From positions 3,658,001 through 3,722,000 of the forward strand of contig NZ_CP033116.1 in the NCBI RefSeq assembly GCF_009497895.1: a DNA stretch of 64,000 nt, written 5' to 3'. The stretch is from Halopseudomonas pelagia. GTDB taxonomy: Bacteria > Pseudomonadota > Gammaproteobacteria > Pseudomonadales > Pseudomonadaceae. Numbering within the stretch: the first letter of the stretch is position 1; every line of letters starts with the position of its first letter. The position numbers were made by a program, and so were the translations under genes. The notes under the pieces were generated by a model that was not told where the DNA came from, did not search any database, and saw only the letters and a program-made list of their open reading frames with translations. Positions 1-9,504 of this stretch are shown here, in pieces.

Positions 1-161
1 CCCACTGTGGTGAGACCATCAGTTTGCTGCTGGATCTGACCGGCGGCACACAGACCTACGTGGAGGATTGCCAGGTCTGCTGCCAACCGATTCAGGTGCA
101 TCTGTGGATAGATCCTAATGAGGACGACTACCACGTGGATCTGCGCCGGGAGCAAGACTGA
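1..161 (+). CDS. CPXCG-motif cysteine-rich protein (3' part)
   Basis: The window opens inside this gene; the reading frame starting at base 3 gives 53 residues to the TGA at 159-161. The visible part begins HCGETISLLLD, the tail of the CPxCGE metal-binding motif, and continues with a second cysteine cluster DCQVCC, then an acidic end. This matches the small CPXCG cysteine-rich family, probably a zinc-ribbon protein of unknown role. The next ORF starts at the base immediately after the stop, so the two are probably cotranslated. The first cysteine lies outside the window. Confidence 0.8.
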   Translation, partial: HCGETISLLLDLTGGTQTYVEDCQVCCQPIQVHLWIDPNEDDYHVDLRREQD

Positions 162-404
162 ATGCTCTGTGCCTATCATCCCTCGGATATGGCCGAAGCC
201 CAGCTGCTTGAGCACTTGTTGCAAGATCATCACATCGGCTGCCATCTCAGCGGCCAATATCTGCAAGGCGCCATGGGCGAGCTTCCGGCCCTCGACCTGC
301 TCGGCATCTGGGTTGCGGCGGAAGATCTCGGGCTTGCCCGCGAGCTGATCAGTGATTGGCAGACCGCGACCCCGATCATGCCTGACATGGACGTAGAAGA
401 CTGA
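162..404 (+). CDS. DUF2007 domain protein
   Basis: An 80-residue protein beginning MLCAYHPSDMAEAQLLEHLL and containing the HIGCHLSGQYLQGAMGELP stretch, typical of DUF2007 proteins (a small ferredoxin-like fold sometimes labelled putative signal transducing protein). The ATG abuts the stop of the upstream CPXCG gene and its own TGA abuts the ATG of the following SRAP gene, so the three look like one transcript. No enzymatic motif is visible; the biochemical role of the family is not known to me. Confidence 0.8.
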   Translation: MLCAYHPSDMAEAQLLEHLLQDHHIGCHLSGQYLQGAMGELPALDLLGIWVAAEDLGLARELISDWQTATPIMPDMDVED

Positions 405-1055
405 ATGAGCGGTCGCCTAGCCCAATTTACCCCGCCTGTTGCGGCCATGCCGGAAGGCTGGCGCCCGGCCTGGAACATCGCGCCCGGCAAGCCGTTGCTG
501 ATTCTGCGCAAGACCGCGGGCAGCCTGGAATGTGCCAGTGTGCTCTGGAACCTCACCCCCACCTGGCTCAAACAGCTGGATCGCGCCGCCTTCAGTGCCA
601 AAGCCGAATTCCTGCATGAAAAACCCATGTTCGGCCAGGCGCTGGCGCAGCGGCGCTGCCTGATTCCGGTAGATGGCTTTTTTGTCTGGCAGGTGCAGGG
701 CAAGCGCAAGCAGCCCTGGTATCTGCGCAGTCAAAAAGGCGGGCTAGCTCTGGCGGGACTTTGGGAAAGGTACAGTCTGGACGACGGCAGCTATTGGGAC
801 AGCTGCGCACTCATTACCGTGCCGGCCAAAGGTTTGCCGGCGCGCCTGGGCGAACGCATGCCCGTGACTCTGAACAGTGGTGAGCAGGCGATCTGGCTGG
901 CCAATGCGACGGCCACCAGCCATCTGCAGCCGTTGCTGCTCAACGCCAGCTCACTGGTGGGCATGATGCACCCAGTGAATCCGGCAATGAGCAGCCCTGG
1001 TACGCAAGGCGCGCAATGCTGCACGCCAAGCGGAAGGGTCATAACTGAAGTCTGA
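405..1055 (+). CDS. SRAP (YedK/HMCES-like) family protein, catalytic residues absent
   Basis: A 216-residue protein with the SRAP fold signature: N-terminal GR, WNIAPG (23-28), RRCLIPVDGFF (83-93), RMPV (151-154) and HPV near the C-terminus. SRAP proteins crosslink abasic sites in single-stranded DNA through Cys2. Compared with E. coli YedK, all four key residues differ: Cys2 is Ser, the Asn of NARxE is Ser64 (SAKAE), the Glu of GF(Y/F)EW is Val94, and the His of IHDR is Gly149. The fold seems intact but the crosslink chemistry should be lost. It ends exactly where the convergent chemoreceptor gene ends (no gap). Confidence 0.82.
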   Translation: MSGRLAQFTPPVAAMPEGWRPAWNIAPGKPLLILRKTAGSLECASVLWNLTPTWLKQLDRAAFSAKAEFLHEKPMFGQALAQRRCLIPVDGFFVWQVQGKRKQPWYLRSQKGGLALAGLWERYSLDDGSYWDSCALITVPAKGLPARLGERMPVTLNSGEQAIWLANATATSHLQPLLLNASSLVGMMHPVNPAMSSPGTQGAQCCTPSGRVITEV

Positions 1056-3191
1056 TCAGACCTTGAACTGGTTGATCAGGCGGCGTTGATGCTCGGCCAG
1101 CTTGGTCAGGTCCGCGCTGGCTTCGGAGGCCTCTTGCGCACCCTCTGCCACTGACTTGGCGACCTGATCGATGGTCGAGACGTTGCGGTTGACGTCTTCC
1201 GCTACCGCACTTTGCTGCTCTGCCGCGCTGGCAATCTGGGTGTTCATTTCGGTGATGATCGATACCGCCTGGGTAATCGAGGTCAGCGCAGCATCCGCTT
1301 CTTCCGCTTGCAATACACTCTGCTCGGTCCGTACGCGGCTCTGCTCCATGACCTTGACTGTATCGCGCGTGCCCTTTTGCAGTTGCTCGATCATGGTTTG
1401 AATTTCTTCGGTAGAGCTTTGCGTCTTCTGCGCAAGGTTGCGCACTTCATCCGCGACCACAGCGAAGCCCCGACCTTGTTCTCCAGCCCGGGCGGCTTCA
1501 ATAGCCGCATTCAGCGCCAGCAGGTTGGTCTGCTCGGCAATCCCGCGGATGGTCGCCAGAATACCGGTGATGTTGTCGCTGTCGCGCGCCAGAGACTGCA
1601 CACTGGCAACCGCCTTCTGAATATCCTCGGACAGGTCCTGAATGGCGTTGGCAGTGGACTTGACCACATCACGGCCATGACTCGCCGAGCCGTCCGCATT
1701 GTTCGCCGCTTCCGCCGCCTGCGCTGCGTTACGCGCCACGTCCTGCGCTGTCGCGGTCATCTCGGTGACCGCAGTCGCCACCAGATCGATCTCGCTCAAT
1801 TGGCGCTGAATCCCGTCATTGGTGCGCATGGCGATATCCGCTGTATTCTCCGATGCGTCCGTGACCTGCTGTACCGAGCTGACCACTTCGCGAATCATCG
1901 CCTGCAGTTTGTCGAGGAAGGCGTTGAAGCCTCGGGCGATATCCCCCAGCTCGTCCTTGCGATCCACCGCCAGGCGTTTGGTCAGATCACCGTCGCCGCG
2001 GGCAATATCGTCAAGCATGGCTACCAGCCGGCGCGCTGGCTTGGAAAGGCCCAAACCGACCAGCACCATGACCGCCAGCCCGAGTAGCGCCACCACCAGA
2101 CCGATGATAATCATCATCAGTGCATCGTCGGTCTGACGCTGATCCAGTGCGGCACTGAGACTGTTCAGCTCCTGCATGACGACGTCAGTAGGCAGGGAAA
2201 TCATCAGTATCCAGCGGCTACCGGTATCGCCGATCGGAATCGGCATCATCAATTCGATATGCCCGCCCTCTTCATCCAGGTCATACAGCAGCGTGTCACC
2301 CAGGCTGGCAATATTGGCAATTTCGTTGGCATCCAGAATCTGTTCAGCCGGGTCGCCGGCAACGCCGCCCTCGCCGGTGTAGGCGACGATGCGGTTATTG
2401 CCGCTGATCAAGGCCTGCTCACCCTTGCCGTCAAACAGGTTGGCATTGCTCTGGATCAGCATGTCCTGGATGAATTCCAGTGACAGGTCGGCACCGACGA
2501 CCCCCTTGAACACGCCGTCAGAGATGATCGGCACGGTAAAGGAAGCCAGCATCACTTCGTCGCCGCCGACATCATAGGGCGCGGGATCACTGACACAGGC
2601 GGCCAGGGTTTCTTTGGGGCAAAGGTAATATTCACCGACTCGCACGCCGGTATCGCTAAGGGTTTCGTCTTCCAGATCGCTCAGCGAATCCAGTTCCAGG
2701 GCACCATCGGCATTGCGGAACCACCAGGGCATGAACCGGCCCGTGCCGTCATAGCCATCCGTCTCTACGCCTTCAAAATACTGGTCAAGATCATCAAAGG
2801 CTTCGGGTTCCCAACCGACATACACGCCAAGCAGTTCAGGGTTTTCGCTCAACGTCTTGCGAACGACGCGATTCATTTCCTCGCGGCTCATCATCAAGCT
2901 CGGCAGCCCATCGTCCTGTAGCTCGTCAAGCAATTGGTTCAGCTGCGCGAGCTGCTGGGCAACCACGAAGGGATATTCCAGCCGGCGGCGAATACGCTGG
3001 CTTTCGCCTTCCGCCAATTGCGTCAGTCGGCGCTCGACCTGATCCTCAAGCAATTGCTGGCTGCTGCCCTGAATGAAATCCTGGCTACGCTCGGCCGCGT
3101 AAAGGCTATACAGCGTCATAATGCCAACTGCGACAAACAGACTGGCGCCTGCTAACGTTGCAATGGCGAACTGGATAGACTTGAATTTCAT
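1056..3191 (-). CDS. methyl-accepting chemotaxis protein with dCache sensor
   Basis: A 711-residue chemoreceptor. Residues about 8-31 form the first membrane helix, followed by a periplasmic region of about 320 residues. That region has dCache features ([15 protein letters not shown], then [20 protein letters not shown]). A second helix at about 355-378 leads into a HAMP segment (GDGDLTKRL) and a cytoplasmic signalling domain with the highly conserved hairpin tip [20 protein letters not shown]. There is no C-terminal CheR/CheB-tethering pentapeptide. dCache sensors of this type commonly bind amino acids or other small metabolites, but the ligand cannot be read here. Transcribed alone, convergent with the SRAP gene. 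Confidence 0.93.
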   Translation of the reverse strand: MKFKSIQFAIATLAGASLFVAVGIMTLYSLYAAERSQDFIQGSSQQLLEDQVERRLTQLAEGESQRIRRRLEYPFVVAQQLAQLNQLLDELQDDGLPSLMMSREEMNRVVRKTLSENPELLGVYVGWEPEAFDDLDQYFEGVETDGYDGTGRFMPWWFRNADGALELDSLSDLEDETLSDTGVRVGEYYLCPKETLAACVSDPAPYDVGGDEVMLASFTVPIISDGVFKGVVGADLSLEFIQDMLIQSNANLFDGKGEQALISGNNRIVAYTGEGGVAGDPAEQILDANEIANIASLGDTLLYDLDEEGGHIELMMPIPIGDTGSRWILMISLPTDVVMQELNSLSAALDQRQTDDALMMIIIGLVVALLGLAVMVLVGLGLSKPARRLVAMLDDIARGDGDLTKRLAVDRKDELGDIARGFNAFLDKLQAMIREVVSSVQQVTDASENTADIAMRTNDGIQRQLSEIDLVATAVTEMTATAQDVARNAAQAAEAANNADGSASHGRDVVKSTANAIQDLSEDIQKAVASVQSLARDSDNITGILATIRGIAEQTNLLALNAAIEAARAGEQGRGFAVVADEVRNLAQKTQSSTEEIQTMIEQLQKGTRDTVKVMEQSRVRTEQSVLQAEEADAALTSITQAVSIITEMNTQIASAAEQQSAVAEDVNRNVSTIDQVAKSVAEGAQEASEASADLTKLAEHQRRLINQFKV

Positions 3192-3358
3192 GCATAACCT
3201 CGGCTAAGTGTGTCGCAATATCTCGGTATCGGCAGGGGTGGCCAAATCTTCAGAACGAATTGGCAAATCTGAATACTTTTGCTGAATCTATGGTCGAAGC
3301 GTGATACATACGCTGCATGCCGAACCACTCGACATTCTGACTCAAGGATTATTAGATC

Positions 3359-4165
3359 ATGCGTACCCGCTTTCTGTTGTGCCTGCCGCTACTTGCGCTA
3401 GTAGGCTGTGAAACCGTCCAGACCACTCAGGGAGGCGCTGTAGGCGTCGACCGGGAGCAACGCATGTTCAGTGCCTTGTCCAGCGCTGAAGTCGATAAAA
3501 TGGCGGCAGAGTCCTACAACAAGATGCTCGCAGAAGCGCGCAGCAAGAAGGTCTTGAACACGGATGCGGCAATGCTTCAGCGGCTGCGCCGGATCTCCAA
3601 CGATCTGATCCCTGAAGTCACGCATTTTCGTCAGGACGCCCGCTCCTGGAATTGGGAAGTCAACCTGATCAAGAGCGACCAGATCAACGCCAGCTGTGCG
3701 CCCGGCGGCAAGATCATTTTCTACAGCGGCATCATCACCCAGTTGAAACTGACCGACGATGAAATCGCCCAGATCATGGGCCACGAGATTGCCCATGCCC
3801 TGCGTGAGCACGGCCGCGAAGCCATCTCCAGAGCCTATGTCACGCAAACCGGAACTCAGCTTGCTGGCGCTCTGCTCGGCCTGGGACAGGCTGGCCAGCA
3901 GGCTGCAGACCAGGCAGTGCAGGTGGGGCTGATGTTGCCCAACAGTCGTTCAAACGAGTCTGAGGCCGACCTGATCGGGCTGGAACTGGCCGCTAGAGCC
4001 GGTTACAAGCCGGAAGCCGCCGTCAGCCTATGGCAAAAAATGGCCAGCGCATCACAAGGCCAGCCTCCGGAGTTCCTCAGCACTCACCCGAACTCAGGCG
4101 GGCGCATTCAAGCCCTGCAAGCGGCAATTCCGCGGGTGCAACCTTTGTACAACGCGGCCAAGTAA
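3359..4165 (+). CDS. M48 family zinc metalloprotease lipoprotein
   Basis: A 268-residue protein with a lipoprotein signal peptide (MRTRFLLCLPLLALVGC, lipobox LVGC). The HExxH zinc site is in MGHEIAHALREHGREA, and the third zinc ligand region NESEADLIGLELAARAGY fits the ExxxD helix of M48 peptidases. The family includes E. coli LoiP and YcaL, periplasmic lipoproteins that degrade misfolded outer-membrane proteins. Residue 2 after the lipid cysteine is Glu rather than Asp, so outer-membrane sorting is expected. Monocistronic, convergent with the subtilase gene. Confidence 0.88.
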   Translation: MRTRFLLCLPLLALVGCETVQTTQGGAVGVDREQRMFSALSSAEVDKMAAESYNKMLAEARSKKVLNTDAAMLQRLRRISNDLIPEVTHFRQDARSWNWEVNLIKSDQINASCAPGGKIIFYSGIITQLKLTDDEIAQIMGHEIAHALREHGREAISRAYVTQTGTQLAGALLGLGQAGQQAADQAVQVGLMLPNSRSNESEADLIGLELAARAGYKPEAAVSLWQKMASASQGQPPEFLSTHPNSGGRIQALQAAIPRVQPLYNAAK

Positions 4166-4224
4166 CAGCGCATAGGCTAGCGCAAGTCTCTGTTTTGATT
4201 TGCGCTGCCGTGGCCAACAAGGCC

Positions 4225-5985
4225 CTAGCGCACCCGCTCCAGACTCTGCACCGCCAGATCCAATGCCTTGTACATATCCAGACGCGCTGAACGGCCGACA
4301 TCCGGATGATTCAGATCATTGGCCCGTTCCGACGGCAGTATCGGCGCGGTCAGGTCATCCGCTTCCACTGGCTCGAAATCATACTCCTCACCAATGGTCA
4401 TCGCGCTGCGACGCAGCAGCATGCGTAACTGCTCCGGCTCCAGCTCCGGGTCGATTGACATCATCGCCGCCAGCAGGCCCGCGACCAAAGGGGTAGCGTA
4501 GGAAGTGCCGCAATGTACATCGCCGCGCTGACCTTTCTCCATGGTCGAGCCGAGCACGCAGGCAGCCGCTGTCACGTCCACGCGCATGTCGATATTCGAC
4601 GCGCTGCGCTTGATGGCGTACTCAGGATCATCCACCGCCACATCCTTGTCACTGCGTTCATGACCGCCGACCACAAACAATTGATCGGTTACGAATGATG
4701 ATGGCAGTCGATACTCGTCGCGGCCGGAATACGAGGAAGCATTGCCCGCCGAATTGACTACCACCACATCCGGATGCTCACGGCGCAGCCAGAGAAAGAA
4801 CTCCTCCAGGAGTTCTTCGTAGCCACTCATGGCGATGCCGGAGCGCACCAGCGAGTCGATTTCCTTGCCGTTAATATCGATCGCGCCGACGCGGTGGATA
4901 CCCCAACTCCAGTTGAGTACCCGCACACCGTCTTCGACCAGATTCACCGAAGCAGCGATATTGGCCGTGATTCCCGCATCCGAATTACGTTCGACGATCA
5001 CCTCAAAGCCAGGGCCGACCTTGTCCAGCCCGCGCAGAAAGCCACTGTTGCCACCGCCGTTCCAGGCTGCCGCGAAGACACCAGCCACGGTGGTGCCATG
5101 CCCGTCTGGCTTGTCGGCATCGCGCGCATAGACGCAGGTGCGCGGCCCGTCGCTGCGGCAGTCACCCAGATAATCGGCAAAATCGGGAGAATCAAAGTCC
5201 ACATCGCGCTCGATCACGCCGATACGGATGGGATGGGTTTGAATGTCACCCCCTTCGCGCGGCAGCCGCCGCTGGTAAAAATTCACTGCATCCAAGAAGC
5301 GGTTGGACGCCCACTCTTCATCGTCGGCCGCGGGCTCTCTGGCTGCTTCACTTTCAACGCTTTCCTCCGCTCCCGACTCCTCGATCACTACGGCATCCAC
5401 ACTGACCTCACTACCCAGGCGCAACACCAGTGCATCACGTTCGTCCAGATTGGTGGCGGGCAGACGCAACTGGTAGGTGTTGAGCGGCGGAATCGCGCCT
5501 ACGACCTGGGCACCGTATTTTTCGGCAAGGCGCCGCGACTCTTTGGCGCCGTTATGACTTTCCTCGATAATGACGCTGATCAAATCGACATAGGTGGTCA
5601 GGCCATCCATGTTCTTGACCACTTCCTGGTCGGTTGCCGCCACCACGTGACTGCTGTTCAGGCTCAACCAGATGGGGTTGCTGGCCTGGCCATCCTGTTC
5701 AAACCAGAGTGGTCCACTCTCAGCCTCAGTAGCATCGACCTGGATACGCACTTGACCATCATTGTGCTTCATAGCCTGCTGCTTGAGTGGCGTACCGTTG
5801 AGGCGCGCCTGCCAGCCTGAACCGCCAAGGCCGGTAACGCGCAAACAGAATTCCTGAACCTCGGCCTGCAGCCGATCGCCACAGCGCTGTAATTGCTCTA
5901 CGCGCAATGGTTGCGCTGATAGTGCACTAAAGGGCACGGCCGCAGCCAACGCAACAACCAACCCACTCAGATATTTCTGCTTCAT
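4225..5985 (-). CDS. secreted S8 (subtilisin-like) peptidase with Asp-to-Glu change
   Basis: From the chosen ATG this is 586 residues. A GGAG lies 6-7 bases upstream, and the start gives a clean signal peptide (MKQKYLSGLVVALAAAVPF, cleavage near ALSA); an in-frame ATG 24 bases earlier lacks both. A prodomain-like region of about 230 residues precedes the peptidase domain. Catalytic motifs: His in DGHGTTVAG (H296), oxyanion Asn in NSAGN (N415), Ser in GTSYATP (S495). The first motif reads IGVIERDVD where subtilases have the catalytic Asp (VxVIDxG), so E259 takes its place. Possible disulphide cysteines flank the His region (CRSDGPRTC). Substrate unknown. Confidence 0.87.
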   Translation of the reverse strand: MKQKYLSGLVVALAAAVPFSALSAQPLRVEQLQRCGDRLQAEVQEFCLRVTGLGGSGWQARLNGTPLKQQAMKHNDGQVRIQVDATEAESGPLWFEQDGQASNPIWLSLNSSHVVAATDQEVVKNMDGLTTYVDLISVIIEESHNGAKESRRLAEKYGAQVVGAIPPLNTYQLRLPATNLDERDALVLRLGSEVSVDAVVIEESGAEESVESEAAREPAADDEEWASNRFLDAVNFYQRRLPREGGDIQTHPIRIGVIERDVDFDSPDFADYLGDCRSDGPRTCVYARDADKPDGHGTTVAGVFAAAWNGGGNSGFLRGLDKVGPGFEVIVERNSDAGITANIAASVNLVEDGVRVLNWSWGIHRVGAIDINGKEIDSLVRSGIAMSGYEELLEEFFLWLRREHPDVVVVNSAGNASSYSGRDEYRLPSSFVTDQLFVVGGHERSDKDVAVDDPEYAIKRSASNIDMRVDVTAAACVLGSTMEKGQRGDVHCGTSYATPLVAGLLAAMMSIDPELEPEQLRMLLRRSAMTIGEEYDFEPVEADDLTAPILPSERANDLNHPDVGRSARLDMYKALDLAVQSLERVR

Positions 5986-6168
5986 ATTGCGCTCCATACG
6001 TACCGCCATTAAACGATCAGCAGCATATACGCCTTACCTGAAGCCAACATGAATTTCGCCAGATAGCGCAAATCATTTCAGCGTTGCTCCGGTTGCAATT
6101 ACGCCAGTGACGAGCGCACTATTTTCAGGTAAATTTCGACACTCATAAGCCACCCTCAACAGGACCCC

Positions 6169-7194
6169 ATGACTCTCCTGATAGCTTTTGCTGTCCTCTC
6201 CATTCTGGTTTCATTTATCTGTTCCATCCTTGAAGCTGCCCTGCTCTCGCTGACGCCTAGTTACATCGCCCATCAAAAGCTGGAAAAACCCAAGCTCTAC
6301 GAACGTCTCAAGCATTTGAAAGACAACGTAGATCAACCACTTGCTGCCATTCTCACGCTCAATACCGTTGCCCACACCGTGGGTGCTACCGGCGTCGGTG
6401 CACAGGTGGCCATCGTCTTTGGCGACGGATACCTGGGTATCGCCTCGGCGGTGATGACGCTGCTGATTCTGGTATTGTCGGAAATTCTGCCGAAAACCAT
6501 TGGTGCGCGATATTGGCGCCCGATTGCGCCGTTCCTGCCACCCTTGCTTCGCATCATGATTCTGCTACTCAAGCCGTTTATCATGCTGTCTGACGTGGTG
6601 ATGAGAATGTTTGGCGGGAAGCCGCCCGAGCATGACATTCGCGAGGAGATCAAAGCCCTGGCCATGCTTGGACGTGAATTAGACAAGCTGGACGATGATG
6701 AGCAGCGAGTCATTAGCAATATTCTCGACCTGCATGATGTCAAGGTCAGAGACATCATGACCCCACGCATTGTCTGCGCCTCCGCGCTACCGGATGAAAG
6801 TATCGCCGATCTGAAGCTGCGCATTCGCGAAAGCCAGTTCTCGCGCTACCCGGTAGTCGCTGAAGACGAAGCGCCACTGGGCGTGGTGTTTCGTTACGAT
6901 GCGCTGATGGCCGAAGATGACAGCCAGCCGGTATCCAGCATCATGAAGCCGATCAAGGTCACGCTGGAAACCACCAACGCAGAGAACCTGATGACCCAAC
7001 TGATGCAGGAACGTCAGCATATGAGCCTGATCTACGATGAATTCGGCGGCTGGCAGGGCCTGGTCACGCTGGAGGACATCGTTGAGGCGATCATCGGCAA
7101 GCCGATCATGGACGAGACCGACGATATCCCCAACATGCGCCGATTCGCCCGGCGCCGCTGGGAGCATCGTCTGAAGGATGCCAGGACAAGCTGA
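6169..7194 (+). CDS. CNNM/CorB-like transporter (DUF21 and CBS pair)
   Basis: A 341-residue membrane protein. About residues 1-150 form the DUF21 transmembrane domain (ends SEILPKTIGARY and several hydrophobic helices); residues about 190-310 hold a tandem CBS pair (VRDIMTPRIVC; MSLIYDEFGGWQGLVTLEDIVEAIIG). It lacks the C-terminal CorC/HlyC transporter-associated domain. Family members are linked to magnesium and cobalt transport or efflux. A second CBS protein, the soluble CorC, lies at 29.7 kb. A good hairpin terminator follows at 7203. Confidence 0.88.
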   Translation: MTLLIAFAVLSILVSFICSILEAALLSLTPSYIAHQKLEKPKLYERLKHLKDNVDQPLAAILTLNTVAHTVGATGVGAQVAIVFGDGYLGIASAVMTLLILVLSEILPKTIGARYWRPIAPFLPPLLRIMILLLKPFIMLSDVVMRMFGGKPPEHDIREEIKALAMLGRELDKLDDDEQRVISNILDLHDVKVRDIMTPRIVCASALPDESIADLKLRIRESQFSRYPVVAEDEAPLGVVFRYDALMAEDDSQPVSSIMKPIKVTLETTNAENLMTQLMQERQHMSLIYDEFGGWQGLVTLEDIVEAIIGKPIMDETDDIPNMRRFARRRWEHRLKDARTS

Positions 7195-7202
7195 TCAATA
7201 CC

Positions 7203-7228
7203 AAGCCAGGCCCGTGCCTGGCTTTCTT
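7203..7228 (+). terminator. rho-independent terminator
   Basis: A perfect 9-bp stem AAGCCAGGC / GCCTGGCTT with a CCGT loop, followed by a T-rich run (TTTCTT), sits 9 bases after the stop of the CBS membrane protein and before the convergent chrA gene. The T-run is on the plus strand only, so it mainly serves the upstream gene. Confidence 0.8.
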
Positions 7229-7243
7229 GATCGCTGGCTTTAA

Positions 7244-8605
7244 CTAGATCAGCCACTGCACCAGCAACCCTGCCAGCGCACATAATCCCAGCGTCTTCAT
7301 CACCGAGAGCTTCAAGCCGAACAGCGCCAGCGCAGCGCCCAGGGCGATCAGCGCCGAAGGCCAGTCCAGCGCACCGTCAAAACCCTCTGGCCAGAGCACG
7401 TGGTAACCGAAAAACAACGCGAGATTAACGATCACGCCAACGACCGCAGCGGTGACACCGGTCAGCGGGGCAGTAAAGCCCAACTGCCCATGGGTAGACT
7501 CGACCAACGGGCCACCACCGAGAATGAACAGAAAAGACGGCAAAAAGGTAAACCAGGTAACCAGCATCGCCGCCACAGCCCCGGCGAGAAATGCCTGATC
7601 AGGCCCAAACACCTGCAACACATAGGCGCCGATGAAGGCCACAAAGGCTACGACCATGATCAACGGACCCGGCGTGGTTTCACCCAGCGCCAGGCCATCG
7701 ATCATATGCCCAGGGGTTACCCAGCCGAAGTCGCTGACGGCTCCCTGGTACACGTAGGGCAGCACCGCGTAAGCGCCTCCGAAAGTCAACAACGCGGCCT
7801 TGGTAAAAAACCAGCCCATCTGCGTCAAAGTACCGTCCCAACCAAACAGCCAATACAGCGCCAGCATGGGCACCAGCCAGAGAGCGGCGCCTACCATAAG
7901 CAACCGCCCCAGGCGCGGCCAGGCAAATCGGGCGTGCTCCGGTGTAGGCGTATCGTCATCGATTAACGCAGGGCCGTAGGACTTCTGTTCAGAGCCATGC
8001 CCGCCGCCTGGTTGAAAGTATCGCGGCACAAACCGCCCACCCAGATAGCCCGCCAACCCCGCGCCGAGCACAATGAATGGGAAAGGCACATTGAAGAAGA
8101 AAATGCCAACAAAGGCCGACAGCGCTATTGCCCACAGCCATTTGTTTTTCAATACCTTGCCGCCAATGCGCCAAGCAGCCTGAAATACAATGGCGGTAAC
8201 CGCCGGCTTGATACCGTAAAAAATCCCGGCAATCAGCGGCACCTCGCCATAAGCGATATACACCCAGGCCAGAGCGATCAGGATCAAAAGCGACGGCAAC
8301 ACGAACAGCACTCCTGCCACCACACCACCCCAGGTACGGTGCAACAACCAGCCGATATAGATCGCCAACTGCTGGGCCTCTGGCCCAGGCAACAACATGC
8401 AGTAATTCAATGCATGCAGAAAACGCCGTTCGGATATCCAGCGGCGTTTTTCAACCAGTTCTTGATGCATGATTGCGATCTGCCCAGCCGGCCCGCCAAA
8501 GCTTATGAACCCGAGCTTTAGCCAGAATAGTAGAGCTTGGAAGAAACTGGCATCTGCTATCGCAGGCGTATTATCAGGCGAACCTGCTGGCGGTTGTTTA
8601 TCCAT
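7244..8605 (-). CDS. chrA: chromate efflux transporter, ChrA family (long form)
   Basis: A 453-residue, strongly hydrophobic protein made of two homologous CHR halves. The N-terminal half carries the family signature (FWLKLGFISFGGPAGQIAIM, then LNYCMLLPGPEAQQLA); the C-terminal half repeats it in degenerate form (FFTKAALLTFGGAYAVLPYV, then ALGETTPGPLIM). Such bidomain ChrA proteins export chromate using the membrane potential. No chrB or other metal genes lie next to it, so a general role in oxyanion efflux is possible. Transcribed alone on the minus strand. Confidence 0.92.
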   Translation of the reverse strand: MDKQPPAGSPDNTPAIADASFFQALLFWLKLGFISFGGPAGQIAIMHQELVEKRRWISERRFLHALNYCMLLPGPEAQQLAIYIGWLLHRTWGGVVAGVLFVLPSLLILIALAWVYIAYGEVPLIAGIFYGIKPAVTAIVFQAAWRIGGKVLKNKWLWAIALSAFVGIFFFNVPFPFIVLGAGLAGYLGGRFVPRYFQPGGGHGSEQKSYGPALIDDDTPTPEHARFAWPRLGRLLMVGAALWLVPMLALYWLFGWDGTLTQMGWFFTKAALLTFGGAYAVLPYVYQGAVSDFGWVTPGHMIDGLALGETTPGPLIMVVAFVAFIGAYVLQVFGPDQAFLAGAVAAMLVTWFTFLPSFLFILGGGPLVESTHGQLGFTAPLTGVTAAVVGVIVNLALFFGYHVLWPEGFDGALDWPSALIALGAALALFGLKLSVMKTLGLCALAGLLVQWLI

Positions 8606-8676
8606 TGTCCAATCGCAAAGCCCCTGGCAAAGTCAATTACAAGCCGGTCTCGAAGCACCAGTGTGAGTGCAGATTG

Positions 8677-9498
8677 TTACAGCGATTCAGCTCCGGCGGG
8701 CTCAGTTGGCAGCAACTCGACTACCGGCACACGGCCCTGCAATAGCGTCTCGCCTCCCTGCCAGAGCCGCCACTCGCCCGGAAGGCATGTTTGCCACTGT
8801 TCGTTACTGGTCAGCGGCGCAGTGGCAATCACCGTCACCACATCATTCGGTGTGGTGTGCTCCTTGAAATCCACTGCCAGCTCCACATCACTCAACTGCG
8901 CAGGGCCAAAGGGTGCCCGGCGGGTAATCCAGGCCAACTTGCTGGTGCACAGGGTAAACAACCACTCACCGTTGCTGATCAACAGATTACATACCCCTTG
9001 CTGGGCGTACTCCGTGCAGGCAGCGGTGATGCAATCCATTAGTTCAGCGAGCGCGGGACGTTGTTCGAACCTGGCACGCAGCCGATTCAATAGATCGCAG
9101 AAAATGGCTTCGCTATCGGTACTGCCGACCGGTTGAAAAGGGCCGGCCTGGGGGCTGAAAGCCTGTATCTGACCGTTATGCGCAAAGCTCCAGTATTGGC
9201 CCCATAACTCCCGGCTGAAGGGGTGGGTATTGGCCAGACTTACCCGGCCGACATTGGCCTGACGGATGTGACAAATCACGTTTTCAGACTTGATCGGATA
9301 GCTTTCAATCAACTGAGCGATAGCTGAGCTGTGGCACGGTTGTGGATCGTGAAAACAACGCAGCCCCCCACCTTCGTAGAACGCCACGCCCCAGCCATCA
9401 CAATGCGGCCCGGTGCGACCGCCGCGCTGCATCAGCCCGGAAAAGCTGAAGCAGATATCGGTCGGCACGTTGGCGCTCATGCCCATCAGCTCACACAT
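8677..9498 (-). CDS. class II glutamine amidotransferase-like protein (YafJ type)
   Basis: A 273-residue N-terminal-nucleophile amidohydrolase homologue. Cys2 (MCELMGMS) would be the nucleophile after Met removal. The conserved LMQRGGRTGPHCDGWGVAFY and the IRQANVGRVSLANTHPFSRE stretches match the class II GATase fold. It is a stand-alone domain like E. coli YafJ, with no synthetase fused, so the acceptor substrate is unknown. It lies just 6 bases downstream of yghU on the same strand, suggesting cotranscription. Confidence 0.88.
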   Translation of the reverse strand: MCELMGMSANVPTDICFSFSGLMQRGGRTGPHCDGWGVAFYEGGGLRCFHDPQPCHSSAIAQLIESYPIKSENVICHIRQANVGRVSLANTHPFSRELWGQYWSFAHNGQIQAFSPQAGPFQPVGSTDSEAIFCDLLNRLRARFEQRPALAELMDCITAACTEYAQQGVCNLLISNGEWLFTLCTSKLAWITRRAPFGPAQLSDVELAVDFKEHTTPNDVVTVIATAPLTSNEQWQTCLPGEWRLWQGGETLLQGRVPVVELLPTEPAGAESL

Positions 9499-9504
9499 CG
9501 CCAG

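Noticed and set aside
4179..4206. Inverted repeat AGCGCAA/TTGCGCT between the M48 and subtilase genes
   Set aside because: Only 7 bp with a 14-base loop and no T-run, so not convincing as a terminator.
4774..5820. Plus-strand open frame of 348 codons opposite the subtilase gene
   Set aside because: It is the reverse of a clearly coding gene with signal peptide and peptidase motifs; its translation resembles no protein family.
7400..8521. Plus-strand open frames opposite chrA
   Set aside because: Low-complexity, Gln/His/Arg-rich translations typical of antisense frames in GC-rich genes.
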